Source: Prevotellaceae bacterium (lineage in GTDB: Bacteria > Bacteroidota > Bacteroidia > Bacteroidales > UBA932). Taken from it: 59,353 nt of DNA. The notes beneath the pieces are model-generated. The model saw only the letters and a program-made list of their open reading frames with translations. It was not told the DNA's origin and did no database searches. Shown here piece after piece: positions 50,378 through 59,046 of the stretch (the stretch's first letter is position 1; the number at the start of each line of letters is the position of its first letter). A program made the position numbers and the translations under genes. The DNA is taken from positions 1 through 59,353 of the forward strand of contig JAIRNF010000049.1 of NCBI GenBank assembly GCA_031258195.1, in the 5' to 3' direction.

Positions 50378-52546
50378 CTACTGTGTTAACCTTACTACCT
50401 TTGATATTATCTTTATAGTATGTAGCTTGTGCATAAGCATATCTAGTTGCCTTGTACCGGATACCATAACTTGCAGCTTTACTTCATATGCTCCTCTTGC
50501 GCTACTTATGTTTATATTTCTTAGAGCCGCTCCTACGCTAGCGGAAACATCTGTTATATGCCTTACTAAGCCAAACTCATCATCGCCTACAATTTTTAGG
50601 CTTGCCTGGAATGTATCGTTGGGCGTTTCTTTCCATTTTGCCTTTAATACACGATAATCGTATCTTTCTAGCAGCCGCGATGCATTGGGGCAGCTAAACC
50701 TATGTATTTTTATGCCGTCATTAATAGTTACAAACCCAAAAATATCGTCACCTCGTATAGGGTTGCAGCACTTTGCCAGCTTATAGTTTAAGTTTTTTAG
50801 ATTCTCGTCTATTATTAAATAATCACCTTTAGCCTCTTCTTCGTCTAGTTTTAATTTCTTTGGAGTAGCTGCCTGTTCTTCAACCTTTGTTTCTGTTACT
50901 ATATCATCAGAAAAAGTTTTGGTCAGAATTTCTTTAACTTCATTAATGTTAATCTTTTCTGATGCTATTTGTGAATAAAGTTCGGTTATCGTTCTTAGCT
51001 TATAATGTTTTATTAGTACGCCTAACGCTTCGTCAAGAGAGGCTAGCTTCCAGTTTTTTAACCTGCGTTCGAGTAGCTCTTTACCTATACTCGCAACTTT
51101 TACCTCTTCTTCTCTTATTGCTGCTTTTATGCGGGTTCGTGCTTTCGAGGTAACAACGTAGCTTAGCCAATCGGGCTTTGGCTGTTGGTTTTTAGAGGTG
51201 GTTATTTCTACCGAATCGCCTGTTTTTAAAGTTTCTTTTATAGTTACATTCTTACCGTTTATTTTTGCTCCAACGCACTTTGCTCCGATGCCGCTATGGA
51301 TATCAAAAGCAAAATCTAGCACAGTAGCACCAACCGGAAGTCTCCTTAAATCGCCGCTTGGTGTAAATACGAAGATTTCGTTCTGGGTAAAATTTAAGAA
51401 GTTATCTTCGTTATTTTTTGCCGGAGATTCTAATAAATTACGAACGTTATCCAACCACTGTTGGATTCCTTGTGCTTGCTGTATCCCCTTATACCTCCAG
51501 TGTGCAGCCATGCCTTTTTCGGCAATATCGTCCATGCGCTCGGTTCTAATCTGAATTTCAACCGTTTTACCATCGGGGGTATCTACGGTTGTATGTAACG
51601 ATTCGTAGCCGTTAGCCTTTGGAACGGTTACCCAGTCCCGCGTCCGTTCGGTATTCTGCTCGTAAAAAGAGGTAACAATTGAAAAAACATCCCAGCAAGC
51701 TTCTTTTTCTTTTTCTATGGGAACGTCAAGAATAATACGTATTGCGAAAACATCATACACGCCTTCGAATGCGACTTTCTGTTTTTGCATTTTTGTCCAG
51801 ATGGAGTAAACGGACTTTGTGCGGCTTTTTACATGGTATTTGAACCCGCGCTTCTTTAGCTCAATCTCTATGGGCTTTAAAAACTCTTTGATAAGCTTAT
51901 TACGGTCGCTTGCCGTACTCTTAAGCTTATTGCTGATAAGCCTGTATGTTTCGGCTTCTGTATATCTTAACGATAAATCTTCCAGCTCAGATTTTAAGTT
52001 GTACAATCCTAACTGATGCGCAATAGGGGCATACAGTAGTAATGTTTCTGTAGATTTCTTTTTTTGCTTAAGTGGCGAGAAGAAGTTGAGAGAACGCATT
52101 ACTTCAAGCCTATCTGCCAGCTTAATGATTGTTACACGCGGATCGTTTGAAAGCGAAACTATGAGTTTACGGAAGTTCTCCGCTTGTAAGCTTGTCGCCT
52201 TAATATCAATATTTGATATCTTAGTAAGTCCGCTAACAATTTCGTATATTTCTTTTCCGTAAGCTTTTTGAATATCACTTTTGCTTAGCGTGTTTATACG
52301 CGATGCTTCGTGAAGGAAAATAGCAGCGGCGGAAGTATGCCTTAATCCAATTTCAGAAACAATTATTTGAGCTACACTAATAGCATGGAATATAAATGGA
52401 TCGCCATTCTCGCGATATACGTCAATAAGAGAACTGTTGGCAAGCTCGAAAGCTTGTCGAACGACCTCTTTTTCCTTTACGGAAAAATTAGTACAGCTGG
52501 CTTCTAGCTTAGCATATGCTGTTATAATCTTTTTTTCCGTATCCAT
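50378..52546 (-). CDS. relA: RelA/SpoT-family (p)ppGpp synthetase, hydrolase domain apparently degenerate
   Basis: A 722-residue multi-domain stringent-response protein. The N-terminal HD region is recognisable (FIFHAISVAQIIVSEIG, His54) but the usual HD-VVED signature reads LHEASRI (His79-Glu80), and the later ADRLHNMRTL reads ADRLEVMRSL, so ppGpp hydrolysis is probably lost. The synthetase domain looks intact: FAIRIILD, RDWVTVPKANGYESLHTTV and VEIQIRTERMDDIAEKGMAAHW. TGS (FVFTPSGDLRRLPVGATVLDFAF), a conserved Cys region (AKCCNPIRGDDIFGFV) and a C-terminal ACT domain follow. MIKM at 52555 is an alternative start. The start lies directly behind an intrinsic terminator. Confidence 0.93.
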   Translation of the reverse strand: MDTEKKIITAYAKLEASCTNFSVKEKEVVRQAFELANSSLIDVYRENGDPFIFHAISVAQIIVSEIGLRHTSAAAIFLHEASRINTLSKSDIQKAYGKEIYEIVSGLTKISNIDIKATSLQAENFRKLIVSLSNDPRVTIIKLADRLEVMRSLNFFSPLKQKKKSTETLLLYAPIAHQLGLYNLKSELEDLSLRYTEAETYRLISNKLKSTASDRNKLIKEFLKPIEIELKKRGFKYHVKSRTKSVYSIWTKMQKQKVAFEGVYDVFAIRIILDVPIEKEKEACWDVFSIVTSFYEQNTERTRDWVTVPKANGYESLHTTVDTPDGKTVEIQIRTERMDDIAEKGMAAHWRYKGIQQAQGIQQWLDNVRNLLESPAKNNEDNFLNFTQNEIFVFTPSGDLRRLPVGATVLDFAFDIHSGIGAKCVGAKINGKNVTIKETLKTGDSVEITTSKNQQPKPDWLSYVVTSKARTRIKAAIREEEVKVASIGKELLERRLKNWKLASLDEALGVLIKHYKLRTITELYSQIASEKININEVKEILTKTFSDDIVTETKVEEQAATPKKLKLDEEEAKGDYLIIDENLKNLNYKLAKCCNPIRGDDIFGFVTINDGIKIHRFSCPNASRLLERYDYRVLKAKWKETPNDTFQASLKIVGDDEFGLVRHITDVSASVGAALRNINISSARGAYEVKLQVMVSGTRQLDMLMHKLHTIKIISKVVRLTQ

Positions 52547-52556
52547 TTTTATCATG

Positions 52557-52589
52557 AAAAAACCCTGCCTTTGATGGTTAAGGGCAGGG
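52557..52589 (-). terminator. Intrinsic terminator immediately before relA
   Basis: On the minus strand CCCTGCC and GGCAGGG pair around a 13-nt loop and run into TTTTTT, which ends 1 nt before an ATG of the relA frame (52555). No promoter is seen between hairpin and relA. Confidence 0.85.
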
Positions 52590-52630
52590 CTCGATTATAT
52601 ATTTTCAACAAAAATATTTGTAGAGCTACA

Positions 52631-52786
52631 TTACCCTTTTTCTTTTTTAATATAGGACATACGAATAGCGTACGTATTCATCGAACACGTGTCGCCATCG
52701 CTGGTAGAGGTTAGGCTGCCATTTTGCTGATTAGCCAAGAACGCCATTATGCTGGCAAGCAGAGGGCTATGTTGTTTATTAAGCAT
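52631..52786 (-). CDS. Small ORF (51 residues) between promoter and relA terminator
   Basis: A complete ORF on the minus strand, ATG at 52786-52784 and TAA at 52633-52631. It starts MLNKQHSPLLASIMAFLANQ and ends SYIKKEKG, with a Ser/Thr/Asn-rich middle and one Cys. It starts about 27 nt downstream of a Bacteroidetes -7 box and ends 42 nt before the terminator that precedes relA. I do not recognise it. It could be a small protein gene whose transcript partly reads into relA, or a leader peptide that controls relA. No run of a single amino acid points to a particular tRNA as signal. Confidence 0.6.
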   Translation of the reverse strand: MLNKQHSPLLASIMAFLANQQNGSLTSTSDGDTCSMNTYAIRMSYIKKEKG

Positions 52787-52812
52787 ATAATAGCGTGTAT
52801 ATTACGTAGCTG

Positions 52813-52843
52813 CAAATATAATAAATTAGGCGGATAATTGCAA
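52813..52843 (-). promoter_or_regulatory. Promoter of the small ORF/relA transcript
   Basis: On the minus strand TTG at about 52843-52841, a 20-nt spacer and TATATTTG at 52820-52813. Confidence 0.7.
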
Positions 52844-52933
52844 TAGAAACTCTAATTTATAGTTAATTAACTCTGCAACAGCGAGAAATATATTAGCTAT
52901 AAAGTTTTAGATTTAGAGTGTTATTTATCTTTT

Positions 52934-52941
52934 TACCTTTG
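52934..52941 (+). promoter_or_regulatory. Promoter of the TonB-dependent receptor gene, -7 box TACCTTTG
   Basis: A perfect TAnnTTTG box 30 nt upstream of the receptor start, with a TTTA-containing stretch near -33. Confidence 0.65.
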
Positions 52942-52971
52942 CTGTTCTGTGTTTAACACTTACTACATTAA

Positions 52972-55293
52972 ATGGGAAGATTTATTTTACTATTAGCTTT
53001 TTTTATTTTCGTTTTCACTCTACTTAATGCTCAGGTGCAAAATGTAAATGTTTCGGGCTATGTAAAAAGTAGTGGGGATAGAGAAACTATTCCCGACGCA
53101 GCGATATATATTAAAGAGTTGAACAAAGCTATCTTAGTAGAAGCAGATGCTTCATACTCAATAACCATACCGAGCGGGAGGTATACATTTATTGTATCAT
53201 GCTTGGGATATATTACCCAAGAGTATAGGGTTAACTTAAGGAAAGAAACATCAGTTACCCAAGATTTTATACTTGTTGAAGATGATAATACGCTTGACGC
53301 GGCAACTGTTTCTGCCTATAGGAACGATAATGTAAAGCGTCCGCAAATGGGGGTAGAGCGGCTAAACATAGAGCAAATTAGAGCAATTCCGGCACTTATG
53401 GGTGAAGTCGATGTTATTAAATCGCTTCAGCTGCTCCCGGGTGTACAGGCTGCAAGTGAGGGTACGTCCGGATTTAACGTTAGAGGTGGTACTCCCGATC
53501 AGAATTTGATACTGTTTGATAACGCTCCGATGTACAACGTATCTCACCTAATGGGTTTTTTCTCGGCATTCAATAACGATGCTGTAAGCGATATACAGCT
53601 TTATAAAGGCGATATCCCGGTTGCTCGGGGAGGACGGTTATCGTCTTTACTTGAAGTAAATGCCAAAGAAGGAAATATGGATAAGTTGACACTTACTGGC
53701 GGGATTGGTACAATCTCGAGCAGACTTACTATAGAAGGACCGATTGTAAAAGATAAGCTGTCATATGTAATCTCGGGGCGTAGAACATACGCCGATTTAT
53801 TTCTTAAGCTATCCGGCGATAAGGATTTGAAAGATACGAAGCTTCATTTTTACGATTTAAATGCGAAGCTAACGTACAAGATTAACGATAAGAACCGCTT
53901 ATACTTTACAGGATATGCGGGGAACGATAAGTTCGGAGGTAATATGGCAGATATGAATTTTGGCAATCAGGTTACCGTATTGCGCTGGAATCATATTTTT
54001 TCTGATAGCTTCTTTTATGATTTGTCGCTAATGGCAACAACGTATCGCTATAAAATGTGCTCAAAAATAGGCGATGATGATGAGTATCGTTGGAATTCAA
54101 ACATTGTTGATTATACATTACGTAACGATTTCGGATGGCTTATTAATCCTAATATGACTTTCAGATTCGGCTTATCGTCAACTTTCCATAATTTTAGACC
54201 GGGTAATGCGTTTACGACATCAGAAAGTGTTGAGCTATCTAAAAACTACGCGTTAGAGCACGCGATATATGCGTCGAACGAACATAAAATAGGGGATCGT
54301 ATAACACTTAAGTATGGAGCACGATTCAGCATATTTCAGAATATTGGGAAGGCTACCATTTATAACTTTACGCCGGAGCATGAGAAGGTAGATTCTACGG
54401 TGTATAGCAAAGGCGATATCTTCCGTACCAGCTATAGCTTTGAACCGCGTATTGCGGGTGTATTCGAGCTAAATGCGGCATCTTCCATCAAAGCATCATA
54501 TTCGCATGCGGTGCAGTATTTACACCTTGTAAGCAACTCGGGGGCGGGATCTCCGCTTGATGTTTGGGTACCTACCTCACCTAATATCGATCCGCAAAGA
54601 GCGCAACAAGCATCCATTGGCTATTTCAGAAACTTTCCCGATAAGGGAATAGAAACATCCGTAGAAGTGTATTATAAAAAGATGAAAAATGTTGTGGATT
54701 TTAAAGATCATGCGCGGCTTATTTTAAACCCCGCCCTTGACGGGGAGCTACGTATTGGCGATGCGGAGGCTTACGGTTTGGAATTGATGGTAAAGAAAAC
54801 AACAGGCGGGCTTACGGGATGGATAAGCTACACATTGTCCAAATCCGATCGAACTATTCCAGAAATAAATAACGGCAAGACGTACCGTTCTCCTGCCGAC
54901 AGACCTCATAATATTTCGGTGGTAGCAACATACGAATTTTCTAGGCGTGTATCGGGGTCTGCCCTGTGGCTATATTCATCGGGTATTCCCGTAACATATC
55001 CCATTGGTAAGTTTGAGTATAATGGAGTTTATATACCTGTGTACGGAGATCGTAATGCGTCGCGTATGCCCGATTACCATCGTTTGGACCTATCGCTTAC
55101 GGTAAAAGGAAAAGAAAAGCCCGGTAAACGTTGGAAGGGAAAGTGGAATTTCTCTCTATATAACGCGTATGGGCGAAAAAATCCGTGGTTTATTCGCTTT
55201 GTACAAGATAAAGACAGACCTTCGGAAACATATGCGGAAATGATATACTTATTCTCATTCGTTCCGTCTGTTACATATAACTTTAAGTTTTAG
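52972..55293 (+). CDS. TonB-dependent outer-membrane receptor
   Basis: A 773-residue beta-barrel receptor. After a signal peptide (LLLAFFIFVFTLLNAQ) comes a carboxypeptidase-regulatory-like domain (residues about 28-105, VSGYVKSSGDRETIPDAAIYIK). The plug domain follows, with VDVIKSLQLLPGVQAASEGTSGFNVRGGTPDQNLILFDNAPMYN at residues about 145-190, and then a barrel ending in an aromatic strand (VPSVTYNFKF). No TonB box or SusD partner gene is seen nearby, so this is an FecA- or CirA-like stand-alone receptor whose ligand is unknown. It starts a plus-strand unit with the tex gene 22 bp downstream. Confidence 0.93.
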   Translation: MGRFILLLAFFIFVFTLLNAQVQNVNVSGYVKSSGDRETIPDAAIYIKELNKAILVEADASYSITIPSGRYTFIVSCLGYITQEYRVNLRKETSVTQDFILVEDDNTLDAATVSAYRNDNVKRPQMGVERLNIEQIRAIPALMGEVDVIKSLQLLPGVQAASEGTSGFNVRGGTPDQNLILFDNAPMYNVSHLMGFFSAFNNDAVSDIQLYKGDIPVARGGRLSSLLEVNAKEGNMDKLTLTGGIGTISSRLTIEGPIVKDKLSYVISGRRTYADLFLKLSGDKDLKDTKLHFYDLNAKLTYKINDKNRLYFTGYAGNDKFGGNMADMNFGNQVTVLRWNHIFSDSFFYDLSLMATTYRYKMCSKIGDDDEYRWNSNIVDYTLRNDFGWLINPNMTFRFGLSSTFHNFRPGNAFTTSESVELSKNYALEHAIYASNEHKIGDRITLKYGARFSIFQNIGKATIYNFTPEHEKVDSTVYSKGDIFRTSYSFEPRIAGVFELNAASSIKASYSHAVQYLHLVSNSGAGSPLDVWVPTSPNIDPQRAQQASIGYFRNFPDKGIETSVEVYYKKMKNVVDFKDHARLILNPALDGELRIGDAEAYGLELMVKKTTGGLTGWISYTLSKSDRTIPEINNGKTYRSPADRPHNISVVATYEFSRRVSGSALWLYSSGIPVTYPIGKFEYNGVYIPVYGDRNASRMPDYHRLDLSLTVKGKEKPGKRWKGKWNFSLYNAYGRKNPWFIRFVQDKDRPSETYAEMIYLFSFVPSVTYNFKF

Positions 55294-55315
55294 CAAACAT
55301 TCATTTTTACTATAA

Positions 55316-57445
55316 ATGATAGATATTTCAGCGTCTATAGCCTTAACGCTCGCCCTACCTAAATGGCAGATCGATAACGTACTACAGCTATTAGGAGAGG
55401 GGGCCGCTATTCCTTTTATCAGCCGATATCGTAAAGAAAAAACAGGAGGACTCGACGAAGTCCGGCTTGCCGATATCAAACAACAACACGAAAAATTGCT
55501 CGAGCTAATTGCTCGTAAAGAAACCATTCTGAAATCGATTGGAGAGCAAGGTAAGCTTACAGATGAACTAAAGTTACGTATAGAAAGCCGCGATAACCTT
55601 TCAGAATTGGAGGATATATACCTTCCTTATAAACCGAAGCGCAGAACTCGTGCCACTATCGCTAAAGAAAAAGGATTAGAGCCTTTGGCGGCAGTACTTA
55701 TGAAGCAGGGTTTTATTGATGTGGCGTCAAAAGCGGAATCTTATATTAATGAAAAGGTTGGAAGCGTTGAAGATGCGCTATCGGGAGCGCGTGATATTAT
55801 TGCAGAATGGATTAGCGAGAGGGCGAGAGCAAGAAATACCATTCGCCGACTGTTTGTATATGAGGGAATGCTGAAAGCTAAGCTGGTAAAAGGAAAGGAA
55901 GAAGAAGGCGTTAAGTTTAAGGATTATTTTGACTATTCCGAACCGATAAAACGAATTCCTTCTCATCGCTTTTTGGCTGTAATGCGTGGTACCGACGAGG
56001 GGTTTTTGAAGTTAAGCGTAGAGCCGGATGTAGATAAAGCAATAGAAGAGTTGGAGCATATTTTTTTGAAAGATGAAGGAGATGCTGCTTTACAAGTATC
56101 GAAAGCTGTTGCCGACAGCTATAAACGACTACTCGCCCCCTCGATTGAAAACGAGGTGCTTACCTTGACAAAAGAAAGAGCGGACGAAGAAGCTATTCGT
56201 GTTTTTGCCGAAAATCTTCGTCAGCTTTTGCTTGCTTCTCCGTTAGGGCAGAGAAATGTGCTCGCTATTGATCCGGGCTACAGAACAGGTTGTAAGGTGG
56301 TTTGTTTAGATAGGCAAGGGACACTTCTGCATAATGAAACCATATACCCCCATCCACCGCAGAATGAGCGAACACAAGCTGCAAAAAAGATGTCCGCCCT
56401 CGTTGAGGCATATGAAATAGAAGCAATCGCGATTGGTAACGGAACCGCCGGAAGAGAAACGGAGCATTTTATAAAAAATCTGCACCTTGACAGGAAAGTG
56501 CGGGTGTTTGTGGTGAGCGAGGACGGAGCGTCTATCTATTCCGCGTCGTCGGTTGCACGAGAAGAGTTTCCGCAGTACGATGTTACGGTAAGAGGTGCTG
56601 TCTCTATCGGTCGCAGGCTTATGGATCCGTTGGCAGAACTGGTAAAGATAGACCCTAAGTCGATTGGGGTAGGGCAATATCAGCATGATGTCGATCAGGC
56701 TAAGCTTAAGAAAAGTCTTGATATGGTAGTGGAGGCTTGTGTTAATAGCGTTGGCGTAAACCTAAATACGGCAAGTAAACATTTGCTCACCTATGTTTCG
56801 GGCTTAGGACCGCAGTTAGCAACAAATATTGTTGAGTATAGAAAAGAAAACGGTAGCTTTACTTCGCGTGAAGAGCTGAAAAAGGTTACACGTTTAGGAG
56901 CAAAAGCTTTCGAGCAGAGCTCGGGGTTTCTTCGTATCCCTAATGCGGAAAATCCGCTGGATGCAAGTGCTGTCCACCCCGAATCGTATTGTGTGGTAGA
57001 ACAAATGGCAAAACATTTAAGTTGCACGGTAAACGATCTTTTACAGAGCGAAGATTTGCGTGCAAAAATTAAGCTGGCAGATTATGTAACGGATAAGGTA
57101 GGTCTCCCCACGCTTAACGATATTATGAGCGAGCTGGCAAAGCCGGGGCGTGATCCGCGTACAGTGGTAAAGGTTTTTGAGTTCGACTCGAACGCGCATA
57201 AAATAGAAGACCTGATTCCGGGAATGATATTACCCGGTATTGTTACCAACATTACCAACTTCGGGGCTTTTGTAGATGTGGGTGTAAAGCAAGATGGATT
57301 AGTACATATTTCTCAGCTGGCAGATCGTTTTGTAGCTAACCCTAACGATGTGGTTAGGCTGCGTCAGCAAGTACAAGTAAAGGTTTTGGAAGTAGATGTA
57401 AGTCGTCGGCGTATTCAATTGTCAATGAAAGAAGTAAATGATTAG
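55316..57445 (+). CDS. tex: Tex-family S1 RNA-binding protein
   Basis: A 709-residue transcription accessory protein that binds nucleic acids. The N-terminal helical part contains VLQLLGEGAAIPFISRYRKEKTGGLDEV and LEDIYLPYKPKRRTRATIAKEKGLEPLA. A YqgF-like domain follows (VLAIDPGYRTGCKVVCLDRQG, EAIAIGNGTAGRETE), then tandem helix-hairpin-helix motifs (GPQLATNIVEYRKENGSF) and a C-terminal S1 domain (GIVTNITNFGAFVDVGVKQDGLVHISQLADRFV). Length is slightly below the typical 720-780. It is probably cotranscribed with the receptor gene. Confidence 0.95.
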   Translation: MIDISASIALTLALPKWQIDNVLQLLGEGAAIPFISRYRKEKTGGLDEVRLADIKQQHEKLLELIARKETILKSIGEQGKLTDELKLRIESRDNLSELEDIYLPYKPKRRTRATIAKEKGLEPLAAVLMKQGFIDVASKAESYINEKVGSVEDALSGARDIIAEWISERARARNTIRRLFVYEGMLKAKLVKGKEEEGVKFKDYFDYSEPIKRIPSHRFLAVMRGTDEGFLKLSVEPDVDKAIEELEHIFLKDEGDAALQVSKAVADSYKRLLAPSIENEVLTLTKERADEEAIRVFAENLRQLLLASPLGQRNVLAIDPGYRTGCKVVCLDRQGTLLHNETIYPHPPQNERTQAAKKMSALVEAYEIEAIAIGNGTAGRETEHFIKNLHLDRKVRVFVVSEDGASIYSASSVAREEFPQYDVTVRGAVSIGRRLMDPLAELVKIDPKSIGVGQYQHDVDQAKLKKSLDMVVEACVNSVGVNLNTASKHLLTYVSGLGPQLATNIVEYRKENGSFTSREELKKVTRLGAKAFEQSSGFLRIPNAENPLDASAVHPESYCVVEQMAKHLSCTVNDLLQSEDLRAKIKLADYVTDKVGLPTLNDIMSELAKPGRDPRTVVKVFEFDSNAHKIEDLIPGMILPGIVTNITNFGAFVDVGVKQDGLVHISQLADRFVANPNDVVRLRQQVQVKVLEVDVSRRRIQLSMKEVND

Positions 57446-57497
57446 GCGATTTTTGACAATAAAGCAAATTTTAAGATTTTTATTGGTGAAATCATGG

Positions 57498-57505
57498 TAT
57501 ATTTG
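57498..57505 (+). promoter_or_regulatory. Putative promoter, -7 box TATATTTG
   Basis: The only TAnnTTTG match in the 221-bp gap after tex. It would leave a leader of about 150 nt with a TTGCC...GGCAA hairpin at 57617-57633. No -33 TTTG at the expected distance. Confidence 0.45.
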
Positions 57506-57666
57506 TGAGACACGATTCTTACTTTTTAATTATTAATAATAAGAAGTTAGAAAATGTCTCGCGTTTTTATGTTTGTATATTGAAAACATCTAACTAATAA
57601 CCATTTTATTATTAATTTGCCGGAGACAGGCAAGTTAAAAAAACACTCAACATTTATGGAAAAAAT

Positions 57667-58287
57667 TTGCAACTATGGCGGAAAATTACAAAGTCAATTT
57701 TTACGGGAGTACTATTGTATTCGGTAGCTAATGTTCTGTATGTTATTTTCGATGTTATCGCCGGTGTATCTAATACAGTTAGCGATGTTCAGTCTGTTGT
57801 GAGTTCAGGAACGCTTTCAGGAGGAGTTAGCGCATTAGGCATTGTTTGCTATATTCTATTGGTAGGTGTTATTATTGGTTATTACTTGTTTTTGAAAGGT
57901 CTTGGCGAGTTTAGAGGCTTACTAGAGCTGGCAGATGCCAACTCAATTAATCAGGTTAGAAATGGCGTAATCTTAGGTTTACTTGCTACTGCGGCTACAT
58001 TCATTCCTTATGCCGGATGGATTATAGCTCTTGTTCTGAATATTATCGCATTTATTTTTATGCTGCTTGGCTACTCTGCATTAAAGGGGTCTGCGACATT
58101 CCCGATGCAAGGGCGTAATGGAGCGTTTCGCTTATTTGTTGCAATGATCCTTACGTTGGTTGGAATATTACTAGGCTTGATACCTTTAATCGGAGGATTT
58201 ATTACGCTAGTATTAGGTATCGTTAGCTTCTTCTTAATACTTTCAGGTTGGGCTAGTATTAAAAATTCAGATTCAGCGGTTGTTTAG
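57667..58287 (+). CDS. Multi-pass membrane protein of unknown function
   Basis: A 206-residue protein with about five membrane helices (IFTGVLLYSVANVLYVIFDVI, ALGIVCYILLVGVIIGYYLFL, GVILGLLATAATFIPYAGWII, LVLNIIAFIFMLLGYSAL, and a C-terminal pair MILTLVGILLGLIPLIG and LVLGIVSFFLIL). I do not assign a family. The frame starts only with TTG at 57667. An ATG at 57656 lies 11 bp upstream in another frame; adding one A to the A run at 57659-57664 would join it and give MEKNLQLWRKITK. The native start may therefore be disrupted by a one-base deletion or sequencing error. Confidence 0.75.
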   Translation: MQLWRKITKSIFTGVLLYSVANVLYVIFDVIAGVSNTVSDVQSVVSSGTLSGGVSALGIVCYILLVGVIIGYYLFLKGLGEFRGLLELADANSINQVRNGVILGLLATAATFIPYAGWIIALVLNIIAFIFMLLGYSALKGSATFPMQGRNGAFRLFVAMILTLVGILLGLIPLIGGFITLVLGIVSFFLILSGWASIKNSDSAVV

Positions 58288-58311
58288 TATATAAATGAGT
58301 TGTATAAATTA

Positions 58312-58435
58312 ATGAGGCTGTCTGAAAAAATCAACAAACACGTCATTCCGAGTATAACGAGGAATCTGCTGAAAATGAGCAGATGTCTCACATTTGTTCG
58401 ATACGATGGAGAAAATATAGACTTTTTCGATAGCC
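58312..58435. repeat. Degenerate long copy of the palindromic repeat
   Basis: Starts ATGAGGCTGTCTGAAAAAAT like the copy at 25291, then CGTCATTCCGAGTATAACGA, AATCTGCT...AGCAGATGTCTCA, and a decayed right end GACTTTTTCGATAGCC. It follows the membrane protein gene and faces the phage-type genes. Confidence 0.7.
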
Positions 58436-58446
58436 CAAATATCTAT

Positions 58447-58489
58447 AAAAAAGAAGCTGAAAGGTATTATACCTTTCAGCTTCTTTTTT
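58447..58489. terminator. Bidirectional intrinsic terminator
   Basis: AAAAAAGAAGCTGAAAGGTA pairs perfectly with its complement around three bases, with A and T runs on both sides, between convergent genes. Confidence 0.9.
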
Positions 58490-58576
58490 TACTTCGATTA
58501 TAATCGCAAAAACAATTCGCGCGAGTTAAAAAAACGAATTGTACCTAAAAACTTTATTCTCGGTATATAAAAGAAC

Positions 58577-58598
58577 AGGGGGCTTTTTAGCGCCCCCT
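58577..58598 (-). terminator. Terminator overlapping the stop of the phage-type gene
   Basis: On the minus strand AGGGGGC and GCCCCCT form a stem that includes the TAG of the gene ending at 58597, followed by a weak T-rich tract. Confidence 0.6.
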
Positions 58599-59046
58599 AG
58601 ATAGAAATAGCATAAGAGCCGTTTCGCGTAACCGAATCAGCCGGTATGAGCGCCGTAGGCTTATTCCCCGCCGACATGTTGACGATATATAGCGCCCGGT
58701 TAAACTCCGGCGGGCTGTCGCCGGACAGCGCCTGACCTTCCGGTATGACGATCTTCCCGTCGTCGGCAAAAAATTGCTCGGCTAAGCCGGATGTTATATA
58801 GCCGTCGCGGCTAACCGTATAGCCGCCGGACGTACCTTGTACGTATATCGTAAATACGCGTTTAATAACGAAGCCCTTCTTTACGTCCGCCTCTTTTACC
58901 AGCCGGTTCGGCGCGTAGGTTCCCGATACCGCTACGCCCGGTAGCGCCGCCAGTTCGCTATAGGTAGGGCATCTATTCGGATCCTCGCCGAGAACGGGCA
59001 CGCCTAAGTCGGCTACGTACCGCCATGTCGCTATTTTATCCGCCAT
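58597..59046 (-). CDS. Phage tail-type protein (putative)
   Basis: A 149-residue protein with base composition clearly richer in G and C than the rest of the window. It opens MADKIATWRYVADLGVP, then CPTYSELAALPGVAVSGTYAPNRLVKEADV, a pattern seen in short distal-tail or fibre proteins of Bacteroidales prophages, followed by a beta-rich part (FTIYVQGTSGGYTVSRDGYI). There is no signal peptide. The ATG overlaps the end of the upstream S74-like gene by 11 bp. A phage origin is inferred from that neighbour, the composition and the tight overlap. The exact role is unknown. Confidence 0.6.
   Translation of the reverse strand: MADKIATWRYVADLGVPVLGEDPNRCPTYSELAALPGVAVSGTYAPNRLVKEADVKKGFVIKRVFTIYVQGTSGGYTVSRDGYITSGLAEQFFADDGKIVIPEGQALSGDSPPEFNRALYIVNMSAGNKPTALIPADSVTRNGSYAISI

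Noticed and set aside
57446-57666. Structured RNA in the long leader of the membrane protein
   Set aside because: Only one small hairpin (TTGCC/GGCAA) is seen, which is not enough to claim a riboswitch or sRNA.
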